Assembly: GCA_014905825.1 (NCBI GenBank)
Contig: JACGCN010000022.1
Span: 434,001-498,000 of the forward strand
Source of the DNA: Lyophyllum atratum
Taxonomy: Eukaryota; Basidiomycota; Agaricomycetes; Agaricales; Lyophyllaceae
Reading direction: 5' to 3'
DNA length: 64,000 bases
In this document: in pieces, positions 21,997 through 33,355 of the stretch
Layout of the letters: every line of letters begins with the position of its first letter
Numbering within the stretch: position 1 is the first letter of the stretch
Program-made: the position numbers and the translations under genes
Notes under the pieces: generated by a model
What the model saw: the letters and a program-made list of their open reading frames with translations, nothing else
Databases searched by the model: none
What the model was told of the DNA's origin: nothing

Positions 21997-24259
21997 TTAA
22001 AGGTAAGTTTGAGCAGTATGAACAACTTGCCTGACAAGCTCGTTATCGTGCGTGAATTGATAAGTGTCCCCTGTAGGACACACCATCAAATTGACAAAAC
22101 CAGCTCCAAGGGAGTCCAACCACCCCTGACGGTATGCACAGAGAGGCAAGTTAGGAACAAAGTGCTCGCTACGAGTAACCCACGGATTTCGATCGTTGTG
22201 ATGGCGTATCCGCGGATAATCCCCTTGAGTAGCGCCGACAATTCTTCGGGTCGCATTATACACGCTGTCGAAGACGTGCAACCACTGCGTCATCTCTCGC
22301 GCTCGCCATTTCGGAAGAAGTACGCGGAATTTGGGTCGTCGGGCACCGACCGACGGATCCTGCCTGGCATCCTCGTGATCCGACTCGTCACTGGACATGC
22401 CATCCACACCGAGCTGTTGTATCATCCTCGTGTGCCTCTCGAGGTAGAAATTGGACTGCGATATTTCGAGTCTCCGTTGGAACAACTGGAGGACGAAGTG
22501 ATCGATAACCTATCACATGAGTGGAATGTAAGTCAAGAACGCACATTTCGCTTCCTCTGCGCACGTCTCAGTTTTTGTGAAGTGATGCTCGGGTCTTGAG
22601 ACAGATTCTTCTTGTACTTATAGATGAGAGATTTTACTCGGGTGAAAAACGATTCCATTATCTCATGCACGATGTTGGCCCGGGGTTCAAGCTTGTGGAA
22701 CCTTATGAAGTCTATAGCGAAGACTCTGGCTGCGGATTTGTTCCAGGGATGACGGGGCGGGCCGAGGATATGGAAACGAAACGCGGACGCTCGGCAGCAT
22801 GCTCCAGCGGTCTCTTGGCCCATGGGACTCACGGACAGTGAAAAGGCTTCTGCTTCGGCCGGAGTGACCAAAGGTAAAAGCAGGTTTGTCGCCCCAATGA
22901 GCCTGATGAAATGATCGCGAACATTCTTCTATAGCACATGATTAACGAATGGGAAGGAATGGCAGTAATTTTGGAGCAACTTACTGCCAGTTGAATGGAC
23001 TGAGGCGAGCGACGGTTGGGACTCCCTGTGATCTTAGGCTGCCTCAGTGGCCGGCCCGCTCCCGTGCGTCCTGCGCTGGCACTGGTGCTGGATGTCGCCT
23101 GCTGGCCGATGGCACTCGTGAGCGCTTGAAAACCCTCTGACATGTCTCGGCTCAGATCCTTATAGGCATTCGAAAGTTGTTCGAGCGCTCGTTGTAGATC
23201 CGGCTGTAAAGGGGCCTCAATGAATAATTAATCCACAGCATGAGAGGGGTCAAGTAGTACCTGTCTTTGTGGCTCGGACGTGTTTGGGTTGTTTTCACCT
23301 TCATTGCCTCCATCCTCTTCATCAGCCATGTGAGCGTCGTCATCCGCGTCGGTTGGATAGATACCCTAACAATGATAAGTATAAGGAACAACAACAAAGA
23401 GGAAAAACTGACTGTCCAAACCGGACTATCCAGACCGTCTTGAGCATAGTCGCCTACTGCGGGTATTCGTTGGCGGTAAGGACTGGTGGCCAAAGCTAAA
23501 TGGGAACCGTTGCTGGATATCGATGGGCTGTTTCGCCTGCTGCCAATTGGACTGTCCCGTCCATGTAGAGCGTAATCAGCCTCGACGGATGCTCGTTGGC
23601 GGTAGGGAGCGGTGGCCGAAGCTGAACGGGAACCGTTGCTGGATATCGATGGGCTGTTTCGCCTGCTGCCAATTGGACTGTCCCGTCCATGTAGAGCGTA
23701 ATCAGCCTCGACGGGTGCTCGTTGGCGGTAAGGAGCGGTGGGCGAAGCTGAACGGGAACCGTTGCTGGATATCGATGGGCTGTTTCGCCTGCTGTCAATT
23801 GGACTGTCCCGTCCATGTAGAGCGTAATCAGCCTCGACGGGTGCTCGTTGGCGGTACGGTGTGGTAGCTGACTGGGAAACATGGCTGACGTGGCTGTTGG
23901 CGGCTGAACTAGGTCGCTCGGGCTGAAGTAAAGTGGGCTATGCTTAAAACTGCAACGTAGAATGTGAAGAAGAGATACCCAACATACCACAGCAAGAACA
24001 GTGTCAAACCATCGTCCGGCAGGTTGAGAACGCTCTGTCAGAAGCGGCGAATTCAACTAAGTAACAATCATGCATTCGAGTGAAAGCTGAACGACATGCC
24101 TGCAAGATGCACTGCGCCAAGACGCTCCAGGAGTGAACTCTCCCGTGAGAGAGGGGCATGTGCTGGACCAGGCGATCTTGAGCTTTCTCGCGATTGAGAG
24201 AGAAAATTCCGTGATTGTGCGCTTCGGGGCATACCCCATGTCTGTCTAGACCGGGACAT
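21997..24259 (-). CDS. Orphan multi-exon gene with RS-rich 42-residue repeats
   Basis: The start at ATG 24259 gives MSRSRQTWGMPRSAQSRNF and an RS-rich N-terminus. The next exons carry three tandem 42-residue repeats built around PYRQRAPVEADYALHGRDSP (23470-23873), an acidic exon DADDDAHMADEEDGGNEGEN (about 23350), and an exon with QRALEQLSNAYKDLSRDMSE (about 23200-23110). Then come NVRDHFIRLIGATNLLLPLV (about 22930) with SAARVFAIDFIRFHKL (about 22730), and a conserved last exon containing ERHTRMIQQLGVDGMSSDES and PWVTRSEHFVPNLPLCAYRQ (22485-21997). The C-terminal part belongs, as far as I recall, to a very abundant Agaricomycete orphan family often found near transposons. No catalytic motif is visible; introns of about 45-60 bp have GT-AG ends. 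Confidence 0.6.
23470..23873 (-). repeat. 126 bp in-frame tandem repeat, three copies
   Basis: Copies begin with the same word at 23521, 23647 and 23773 (period exactly 126 bp, 42 codons) and differ by only a few bases. The period keeps frame; the RS/SP-rich frame (DSPIGSRRNSPSISSNGSRS) joins its neighbours on both sides and is taken as coding, although another minus-strand frame is also open. Confidence 0.85.
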
Positions 24260-25096
24260 AATTGATCAAGAAGGACTATGGAGGTGGAGAATGCGAAATT
24301 TAGATACAGAATTTCTTATAAATTTCAAGTTTAATCATAGCACTAGTACTGCCGCTATAATCGCAACGCGGTGGGGGTGTGGCGGACATGATTCTTCTAG
24401 ATATGTATGTTTGTGATTATCAGGAGAGTTTGCTGTGTCGAATTATGATACTTACAGGCCGAAGGACCACCATGAATGTACATATTACAGAAAACTATGT
24501 TCATGAACAATATTCACGGTATCCGGAATATATATTTACCGTACAGAAACGCAGATTCAGACATGAGGAATCCTCGAGGCTGTTAAAGCAGTCGGTGGAG
24601 ATTATAATAAACGCAACACGGCTATATTGCGCTCATACTGATTATGATATCGATGGTCTCAGACAGCTGCCACCTGGCCAATAATTTCAAAATTGCAGGA
24701 ACCATGCATATGGAGGCATATGGCCATGGCCATGAGCACGTACATGTGTAGCGGTTCTAGATCTAGAAATGGGGAATTGGATATCTAGAATAATAACATG
24801 AGTTAGTGGTGGAGATCGACCTGTGATCCGATACTGTAATCGCGTACCTAGCCAGGCAGCATGCGCAGCACATGTACTCCGGAACATATGTTACTTGTAC
24901 ATGTCTGCATCTATCCTGATTATGAAACAACATATATACACTGATTGATCATGAAACCCTCGCGGATCGATGAACTCGAGTTGCAATGTACATGTACATA
25001 CTGCTAATTAAGCTTATAATCTCGATGAGAAGTTCCATATTCTACATCTATAGATCATAGCGAGAGCACTAGTACTGTTCGTATACGTAGTAGCCC
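24260..25096. other. Intergenic stretch without a recognised gene
   Basis: AT-rich, with CATGTACATG and TCTAGATCTAG words like those of 20.5-20.8 kb. A 101-codon plus-strand frame at 24379-24684 has no motif and unlikely composition. Confidence 0.45.
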
Positions 25097-26000
25097 GGGT
25101 ATCACCAGCGATATCACTCATACTAATGATCAGCACTTGTATTTGCAGGAGATATATATATAGTCCGGATCACTATTAGAACTACATACAGATATATGTA
25201 GGGACAGACGCTATAGCGACGGCGATCGCGAGCATGTATATAGCATGATCATGAGGGGGATGCCATGCATATGGTTGAGGACGGAGGAGGAAAAAAACAG
25301 TCTCATGTGATGCATCACTCGTTGCGGCCAGGACGGTTAAGGGTAGGCCGCCAAAGCTCAGGTGACTTCTGTGCAGGTGACGACTCATGTCTCGTCACCT
25401 GCACAGAAGTCACCTGAGCTTTGGCGGCCTACCCTTAACCGTCCTGGCCGCAACGAGTGATGCATCACATGAGACTATTTTTTTCCTCCTCTGTTCTCAA
25501 CCACCACATCCCTCATATGCATGCTCGCCGTAGCGTTTGCTCATACATATATGTGTAGTTCTAATAGTGATCCGGACTATTCTCCTCTCAATACATAGAT
25601 TTTAAAGTGCTGAGTATGAGTATACTGTATGAGTGCTATCGCTGGTGATACCCCTACTGTACAGTGCTCTCCCCGAAATGAACTATGCAAGCTTTTCAGT
25701 ACACATCCCAGATGCCGCTTATGCACGAAGAAGCTTAAGAAGGAAAAAAGAGGTCACGAAGAGATTCGGAGAAGGAGGTACGATACGTCGCGTCAAACTT
25801 GAATAAAAAAAATACTTACGCGACGCGAATGCTAGGAACAGGAGATTCGGAACACATATATGGCAGCGGTTCGGTTTCAAAGATGAGGTCTATAGCGCCG
25901 GAGGTGAGCATGGAGAGAGTGAAGATCTAGGTGTGTCCTACATCATGAACACCTCTTCGCGTTCTGACCCAGTCTCCTCAGGCGATTTATTGGATACCGA
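25097..26000 (-). mobile_element. Foldback-type repeat, copy 2
   Basis: Inverted relative to copy 1 (16125-16970). The hairpin part has outer ends GGGTATCACCAGCGATATCA (25097) and its inverted partner GCTATCGCTGGTGATACCC (25635-25653), so its terminal inverted repeats are intact. The flanking part 25660-26000 matches copy 1 at 16125-16410, including CGACGCGACG-like sequence and the CTCCTCAGGCGAT block. In the mini-exon homologous to that of copy 1 a TAG precedes the GTGTGTCC donor. No transposase gene is present. Confidence 0.7.
25285..25500. repeat. Long hairpin, copy 2
   Basis: Arms of about 95-100 bp (roughly 25290-25385 and 25393-25490) read CATCACTCGTTGCGGCCAGG...GTGACGA and its reverse complement, with a short central loop around CTCATGTC. 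Towards the outside the arms weaken (AAAAAAACAGTCTCATG against CATGAGACTATTTTTTT). Confidence 0.85.
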
Positions 26001-26522
26001 ATCAAGATTATTACAAGAAAACCGAGTAAAGGAAGGCTTCTACCGGACGCCGGGGGAAGGCAGTCCCGAGATGGGGGTCAGTTAGCTGCGCATGGGATAT
26101 ACTTGCATTCCTCTCTCGTCACCAACAGCCCGCCTCCCCGTGCATGTCCCTCTCGGCGTCCGAGCATGTTGTGGAACGACCCCCACGCTAGAACACCGCG
26201 GAGGATCAGAATGGTACACCTAGACATGGATTGTCTTGGTTATGTGTCTAAAAGGAGGCCGAGTACCTCGTGCCGTCGGGGGGGCGTTGAGCTTTGGACA
26301 GCTGGCTCGTCGGGCAGGTCATTCTTGCAAACACCTAGCAGATGCAGCTGAGGATAGCTTGCCACTTACGTACTTCGGATTGTAAGAGCGACTTGGACTA
26401 CGCTCAGCGGTTGATAAACATGCATTCTAAAACATACATTGCACCGGAGCCCACCGCGATCCCTACGTAACCCACAACCGCCATGACTACCATTAGCGAG
26501 AGCCACCAAACTTGCTCGCGAT

Positions 26523-28594
26523 TCAACCGCCTTGTACTGTCGAAGTCTCCGTGACCGCTACCTCTTCAATAGCGAGCAATGTCATTTCTCGCTGGGTCTC
26601 CGTCACGGTTTCGGTGATAGTCGTTGGCGAAACGTACATCATCACCTCATCCGGGGCGAGGTCCAAGGTGTTGACCTTCGGCAACGCCGCGTCCTTCGCG
26701 TCCCCAATCTGATACACCCTCGAGGCGCATGTGTCCGGGCGTGATGCTATTGTCGTAGCCGACGGTCTAATCGTGACGGTGTAGGTGACATTCCGCGTTC
26801 GAATGGCCTCGACCGTGTGGGTCTCAGGAACGAAGATGACGCTTTTCGAAGTTCGGGTTTCACGTACAGTTGAGGTCGTAGTGTGGTCTTCGGTCTGCGT
26901 ATGCGTGATCGTCATGATCACCGTCCTGCGAGGTAGTAGCGCATCGAGACCTTCGGGAAATGCATCCTTGTTCATCAAAGCGAAACGGATGCTCGAGCAG
27001 ACCATGAAGAGTAGGACTATATTCCATACCCGCCATTTCCAAGAACAGCATCTCTAGGGTGAGATATCAAATCGTCAGGTACGAGGAGAAGGAGACAGAG
27101 GGTTTAACTCGTACCCTGCTGACTTTTTCGGTCGTCTTTTCCTTGGTGCTCTCCTGCGGTTGCTTTGGAATACCAGTCGGTCAGTTGTCTGCGTCGCGAT
27201 ATCTCACTTCGACTTACCTCCATGATTGTTATCATAGACGTCCTTGGTCCGCGGTTAGTGGCAATAGGGCCTCCTCCAGTGCTGGTGCTCGCAGCGGCAA
27301 TAACGGCTTTTCCGTCGCGCCATCCAACAGCCTAAAGTCTCTTTGCATTAACTACCCCTCTGGAGGTGTAGATACCAACTCACCACCAACGACACTCCTA
27401 TATGCTGTGTAAGCCTCCAGAAATTCGACCCACTATTGACACTCACGTGAATTTGGCAGCATCAGGTCTACCCGGATCGGGTTTTCCTTCATCAACGTAG
27501 TAGCAAAGACCACGTCACCACGGCTGTGCCCTACAGCGACGCTATCGCTGCCGATGAATTGCAGGCTTGCGACATAACTCTCCTTGACGTCGAACTTGGT
27601 GGTGGCATACCACCTCCGTTTCTGGAGGGAGTAAAAGTCTACTCCGTCGCGATAGTTGGAGACGGCCAGCATTGTGCCCGAGGGGGAGATGGCTGACGCT
27701 CCGCTATAGAACTTGCATGAGCAGCGACAAGATCCAGGAGAGAGAGTCAAATACATTGTCAAGCTCTGTGCCCTCGGCTCCAGTCGAAAGAGGACTGTCG
27801 GTGGGGAGGAGGTCGAATAGACGCTAGGGGACAGCCTATAAGCTGTTGATCTTTTCTGTGGATATGAGAACTTACAGGATTCCGGACTCTGGGTCCATGA
27901 AACATACAATTAACTTCTCGTCTTTGACAAAATGGGTCCCGCGTATAATTGATCTAGAGCCTGAGGCTTTAGGTGTTATGGGGAGGCGTTCGGCATCGCC
28001 AGTGTCCTCTAAGGACATGTGAGTCATTTTACCATCCACAGCTGCATCGGAAGCTGACCTTCAAAGAGACAGACGTCGAAATCAAATGCAACGGCCATGT
28101 GTCTGCCGGTTTCCCCATATTCGAGATGTCGGATGGGGCAATCGAACTCATAGAATGTGTCCAAGGCGTCGTTCTACATATGGTGAGTTGCCGAAAAACC
28201 TTGGTTGGAAATCGTTCCCTTACGTTCATGCTCTCTGTGCGTTCAGAGACGCGTATTACATTTACGTCCCCGTTCTCGCACCCAATGGCGAGTTTCCGGG
28301 ATACTTTAGGATGCCACGCCACGCATCCAATACCGGTCTTGGCTTTGAAGTTTCTTGCGACCTCAAGAGTAGGTACGAAGTAAATCTATACATAATGAGA
28401 ATGATTAATCGAACATGTAGGTATAGCCCGTATACGGTCGTAATTGTACGCACAATCAAAAGTCCAGCTCGATCGCAAGTGGCGAGGTATTGAGCGTCTT
28501 GATCAAACCGGAGAGCAGTTATGACCCGCTCATCGCTGGTGTAGAGAGATCTATGTTGTGGAAATGTAGGGATCTTGCTATCCACGGCCTCCAT
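26523..28594 (-). CDS. W2: paralogue of W1, WD40-like protein with transmembrane segment and Thr-rich tail
   Basis: Starts at ATG 28594 (MEAVDSKIPTFPQHRSLY). WD40-like blocks in order: ITALRFDQDAQYLATCDRAG (about 28520), VAWHPKVSRKLAIGCENGDV (about 28310), DALDTFYEFDCPIRHLEYGE (about 28160), a KDEKLIVCFMDPESG block (about 27910), ISPSGTMLAVSNYRDGVDFY (about 27680) and FIGSDSVAVGHSRGDVVFAT (about 27540). After poorly resolved exons (27430-27030) come a membrane segment WNIVLLFMVCSSIRFAL (about 27020) and a Thr/Val-rich tail (TETVTETQREMTLL) ending at TGA 26523. Block order, intron positions and tail style match W1. A further hydrophobic frame just past the stop (LSLMVVMAVVGYVGIAVG, about 26500-26430) may be an alternative last exon. 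Function is unknown. Confidence 0.7.
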
Positions 28595-29616
28595 AAGAGA
28601 TTGAGAGTAATACGTAGACTAGGTAGTTTCGAGATAGATTTTTCAAGTTCACCCGCGACCTATAGCTAGCTCGCGGAAAGCAGAAACGTGTACATGCCGC
28701 TCGGCTGACTATAGTACACGAGCTAAACCCATGTTAACGCTCATGGGCAGCATGCATATGCCAGTAGGCGCTCCCCATGGCCATGCGCACCTAGCATCTA
28801 GTCCCATGATCATCCAAGATATTGATCGCAGTACGCATGCATCATGCATGGATCCATCCGGAGCCGATTCGGAGAGCATAGCCATCGCTTATGTCGATAA
28901 TTTCAAATCCTTCGAATCCCAATCCGTGAAACTGGAGATCTAGATCTACAGATACATACCCTCTAATCCCCCACACATGTTATGATCAGGTGCGGCCATT
29001 GCGCCACTACCCTGTCATCAACCGGTCCGGTTCTCGATAGGTGGGTCGCATCGTACAAGCGCGTCTTTCTTATTTTTTGTGCTGACTTGTATCTATATAG
29101 ATCTGGGCGCCCAATAGCTTCGAAACATCGAAAGTCAGGCAATACTGCACTACTATTTGCCACCGGAAACAAAACTGAATCGTTTCCACCTTTCTTGAAT
29201 TTGATCAGGGCGAATTCGCACGACAGCGCTAGCTCGTATTGATATGAAATGGAACCACTAGCGCGCCTTGCGCATGTACATGTGCATGCCCGATCGCGGA
29301 AATCTGACATCCGGATTCTGCGCGCGCGTGCGCTTATGGAACATGTGGCGTGGTCCCAAACAAATAGTACAAATTTAACTGAGAAAGATGAATTTATATG
29401 CGACAAAGGAATATTTTACAGAAATGTAAATTTCGTTTTGTCGATGATCATGGCGATGAGAACGTTGCAAAAGGGCTACGTATACAGCCTCGAGGTGACT
29501 CCGAGCAGGTATTTAAGACATCACCCTCAGCTCAGATTTATCCTACCACCATAGATTGCTCACAACAACCTCTATCTTCAAATCGATATTCGCACTTCCA
29601 ACGCACTACTTGAAGA
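28595..29616. other. Intergenic stretch without a recognised gene
   Basis: Rich in CATGCAT, TCTAGATCTA and CATGTACATGTGCATG words. A 147-codon minus-strand frame (28963-29406) and a plus frame (29249-29554) overlap each other and neither shows a motif or plausible splice partners. Confidence 0.45.
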
Positions 29617-30290
29617 ATGGTTATGCTTCTGCGTTCTGGCCGTGTTCAGGAGGTCAGTGACTCCTACCTAATATACGGTGTACAAGTAATGATATTGGTA
29701 CGTGCCCAGAGGAGGGCCTGCCGGTGTACCCCCAGGCCCGTCGTCGCTGCCCAGCCTCCTGACATGGTAAGTATTGCTCGGCTTGCTTTTGAATATTCTC
29801 TAAGGCTGATGGTTGAGAAGAGGAATCAGGGGGCTCACGCCTACCTGTTTTCAACCAATAGAAGAAAGCGGTCGCTCCATTACTTCCGGTTCCGCCCTGG
29901 ATCCACCAGAGCCCAACCTCTGATCCAAGCTCATTTCAGGATGCCGGCAACGGAAAGGCCGGACATATACAGCGCCCGACTGGACATGGGCCCGCACTCA
30001 TTCTATCTGTTAGGATGGCGTTCCGAGAAAGCCCCTCCCAATTTAGCCATCGCTGCCATCATGGGCGAACCCTTTAAAGGCGAGGTCGCCGTTTTCTCCA
30101 GCGGGCCACTGACCACTGTCCACTCCCGCCCTCGGGCCCCAAAGGAAGTCGTGGACCGCGCCGCTAGATTGTGAGCATCTGTCCTTAATGTTAGAACCAC
30201 ACGTTCACACATATTTGCATCAGTTTCGCGTCTCGCATCGAGGACGCGTACTCGCTAGGGATCCCCCTGAATCAGTATCTTCGGGTATGA
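29617..30290 (+). CDS. Orphan gene, C-terminal exons well supported
   Basis: The open frame from 29617 contains a coding-like block from about 29860 (RKRSLHYFRFRPGSTRAQPL, then ERPDIYSARLDMGPHSFYLLG and SEKAPPNLAIAAIMGEPFKG). A phase-correct intron starts GTGAGC at 30172 and ends CAG near 30224, after which the last exon encodes FFASRIEDAYSLGIPLNQYL and ends at TGA 30288-30290. The 5' part probably holds one or more introns (for example GTAAGTATTG at about 29767), so the start is uncertain. I do not recognise the family. Confidence 0.5.
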
Positions 30291-30592
30291 TTACTTCTTT
30301 TTGATGCCTCCACAGAGCTTGATAACTTCCTGATAGGCTCCTTTGGAAGGGTGATGGAGGTCGGGACGGAATTCTAAATAACTTTCTCTTTTTTCCTTTT
30401 TACCTGTGCTTCCGCATGTTTCATTTTTGCCAATCGAGCGCTTTCATGATCATGATCAGCATTTGAGCGGTCCAAAAGTATTTCAGAGTCATCTTTCACA
30501 TGTGGACCGCTTCTGATTGTTCCGATAAGGTCGCCTGACTTGAAAGTCTGATCATGCACACCCAGTACTCCGAATTTTTGCAAGCATGTAAA

Positions 30593-30611
30593 TATATATA
30601 TATATATATCC
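30593..30611. repeat. TA microsatellite
   Basis: A run of nine or more TA units upstream of the micro-exon gene. Confidence 0.7.
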
Positions 30612-30649
30612 GGCGTTGCCAATTGATCAATACGTATCGTCTGAGCAGC

Positions 30650-32864
30650 ATGCCCTTTCCACCCCAAGTCGAGTTGCCGTCTAGCGGGAGGGCCGCATAT
30701 CACGACCCAGAAGCAATCGATGTATGTATTGGTTTACTTTCTGCAGTACATCCACTGACCTGAATGCGAAGTTCTTGCTAGGCGAATTGTCGATATCCGA
30801 CAACGAGGATCTACGTTATCGTGATCGCGATCGGTCTCGTAACGTTTCCGGCGGCACTGGCGACTCTGGGGTGCGGAAGGAGCCTCGGACTCCGCATCCA
30901 CCAGGTCGATTTTCCGTGTAGGTTTTGCTTTAGCATGCCTTACTGTTCTCCAGATCTCATTCTTCCCACTTCTTGACCCAGTCCTGGAAGTCAAGGAAGC
31001 AGGGGCAGAGGTCCCGCGCTCTCTGGAAATGCACGCGACGAGTCGCAGAACTCACCAACCCCCAGTGCCGAGAAACACAAGATAAGGTTCGTCTTCCTGT
31101 TTCAGGAGGAAGACTAGTCACGTTCATCCACCATTGCATGTAGATTTCTAGACCGGCTAGCTGGCGACAAAGGCGAGCAACGAGCGGCTGATCAACCTCA
31201 GTAAGTACAGAGGGGGCATCACCAGAGGCAGCCCGTCCGATAAGAATTGCATCTTTCAGGCCGCGTACGTCAGAATCACACCAAGCGATCCCGCAATCGC
31301 TCGCTTCCCAACCTAGCCCTCAGCCAGATCGCTCGAGGTAAACCTCTCGTTCCTCCTGTACACTGATCATGATCAATTGCCGATGTTTTCACAGCCCCAA
31401 CAGCCACCTTCAGCAAGAGGCTCCAGTTCAACCACCTGCAGTGCAGTTGGTCCTTTCGCATACATAAAGCTCAGCTGTTGACGCCTATTACAGAGTATCG
31501 CCGCTCTCAGCGACTCAGGCACCACCCCAACCGGCGCCCCTTCAACCCGGCTCTCATCTAACTTCCTCAAGGTGAGCTTTGACTCCTGCCTCCGCCAGAT
31601 CAAGTGCTGATGTGTTTCGCAGCCCCTGGAACCATCCGCATGGGCCTCCACCGTCGTGGGTCCTTTCCTAGTCCAACAATCAGGCATTGACACTTTTAAC
31701 AGAGTGCCCTGGAACCCTTCGCAGCAGCTGCAACCAGTTCCTTCGCCTAAGTAAGCCTCTGATCACCTGTCAAATAGAAGAGACTTGACGGCTTTCAGCA
31801 GTGCGCCTTATCCATCTTACGGAGTGACTCATCAGGCTCCGCCGGCCCCTAGTTTCGTCGTGTTAGTCTCAGATTTCTGTATAATTACTCCGAGGCTTTA
31901 TAATAACTATCTTCAGTCATCAGCAACGCACCCCTCAACATCACGAGAGCGCTCAGCAAGTCTGGCCTCAATATGTGCAGACGGTCTCACAGTGAGTCAT
32001 CGACGCGTTTACCTATCAATGCACCGACCTTTTACTTTCGTGGCAGTCCCCAGAATACACAATATCAGTCTGGGATACACCACCAGCCGTCTCCGGATCA
32101 CCAGAACTCGTTAAATCAGTTCCTTGAGTATATAGATTTTTTCACTTCATGAACTGTATTTGATCATGAACGCCTTACAGCTTCCAGCCATCGCTGACCA
32201 CCCAAGAGTCTGCAAGCTCCGGACCTGTCCGAGTTTCTGCTCCCCAACCTTCTCAATCTCAGTAGGTCTCCGATGCCTCCGTTGCAGACACTAATGCTCA
32301 TGTCCGTCCAGGCCTGGTACTCCACGGCCAGACCCATCGATCGGCCAAGGTAAAGCAATGTGAGTGCTCCTCAACGGAGGTCATTCACTACGGGCTAACC
32401 TTCTGGTAGTCCTAAAGACTTTGATTCCAAAACGCTACCGTCAGTGGTTTTGATCAAATACAGATAGTGCCCATCTCAATGACGTTGACATCCTCAGATT
32501 AGGTCGCCGCGGCCTGCATTGTGAGGCTGTCACAGACGACCCAGACCTCAGGGTCTATAAGTACATTGTCAGTGTTCGAAAACCCCACAAAGGCGTTAAC
32601 GTGTGGTATGCCTCGGAGTCGACCAGTGCGATGGCACACCCTCCGATGATAAACGGGCAGATCCTCGAAAATGGTGATCTATACATCCACCTCCGCAATC
32701 TTGGCAACGGGGGGGAAAAAAAACGCCTTGTATGGCTGCGGGAAAACAGTCAATGGCGTCCTATCACAGACGAACACACGGTCCATTGCCCCTGGGATGC
32801 AAGTCGATTCCTGAATTTCAGTTCCGACGGGAGACCCTCCTGGAACTTGAGTAAGCCTAAGTAA
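30650..32864 (+). CDS. Pro/Gln/Ser-rich protein encoded by a chain of micro-exons
   Basis: From about 31270 to 32345 at least nine exons of 45-95 bp alternate with introns of similar size. Most exons encode low-complexity peptides: PQQPPSARGSSSTT (31393), VSPLSATQAPPQPAPLQPG (31498), PWNPSQQLQPVPSP (31705), SAPYPSYGVTHQAPPAPS (31800), HQQRTPQHHESAQQVWPQY (31920), SPQNTQYQSGIHHQPSPDHQ (32047) and PGTPRPDPSIGQG (32310). The last exon (about 32497-32864) encodes a globular-looking segment (LGRRGLHCEAVTDDPDLRVY, then WYASESTSAMAHPP) ending at TAA. Earlier exons from ATG 30650 (MPFPPQVELPSSGRAAYHDP, then an Arg/Asp-rich exon at 30775-30902) may belong to the same gene, but their joins are not resolved. 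No known domain is recognised. Confidence 0.55.
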
Positions 32865-33355
32865 GGCCTAGTGGGACTGTGAGTTTCAATGATTCACGAT
32901 CACAACATCGATAAGATTACTTATGATCTCTCCTTAGGTTTCGTACACATGTTCAATTTGCGCTGCATATACATATATCATGTTCAAAGTTCTTCTCGAA
33001 TCGGGCTTTTGTCCGTACATTACAACAGTTGCATGAATCTTATATTTATTCTCCACCATCTCTTTGTTGAAATGTTACAACCTGAGCGTTGTTTACAAGT
33101 ATTCACTCCTGGCGGTTATAAAAGTTTGGCAGCAAACACTGTTTAATAAACATGTTTTCCTACTTAGAAAGAGGTATTTTCGGAAACACTCAAAAACTTT
33201 ACTAAAAAACAATCAAGAAAAAACGCAACATGTTTTTCAAAGGTTCATTGCCAAACAGAAAACCGTCTTCCTGTTGTGTTTTTCTGACAAACACGCATTC
33301 CTTCGTCTGAAACGAAGGAATGCCTGTTCGTCGGGAAACACAATAAGAAATTCGT
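32865..33355. other. AT-rich insertion-like stretch
   Basis: Composition differs sharply from the neighbours, with many AAAAC/GTTTT words. It includes a short hairpin GCATTCCTTCGT/ACGAAGGAATGC at about 33295-33323. It may be a small mobile element; ends and target duplications were not identified. Confidence 0.4.

Noticed and set aside
23523..23867. Plus-strand Cys-rich repeat frame over the 126 bp repeats
   Set aside because: The minus-strand RS-rich frame joins coding-like exons on both sides with GT-AG introns, while the plus frame has no partners.
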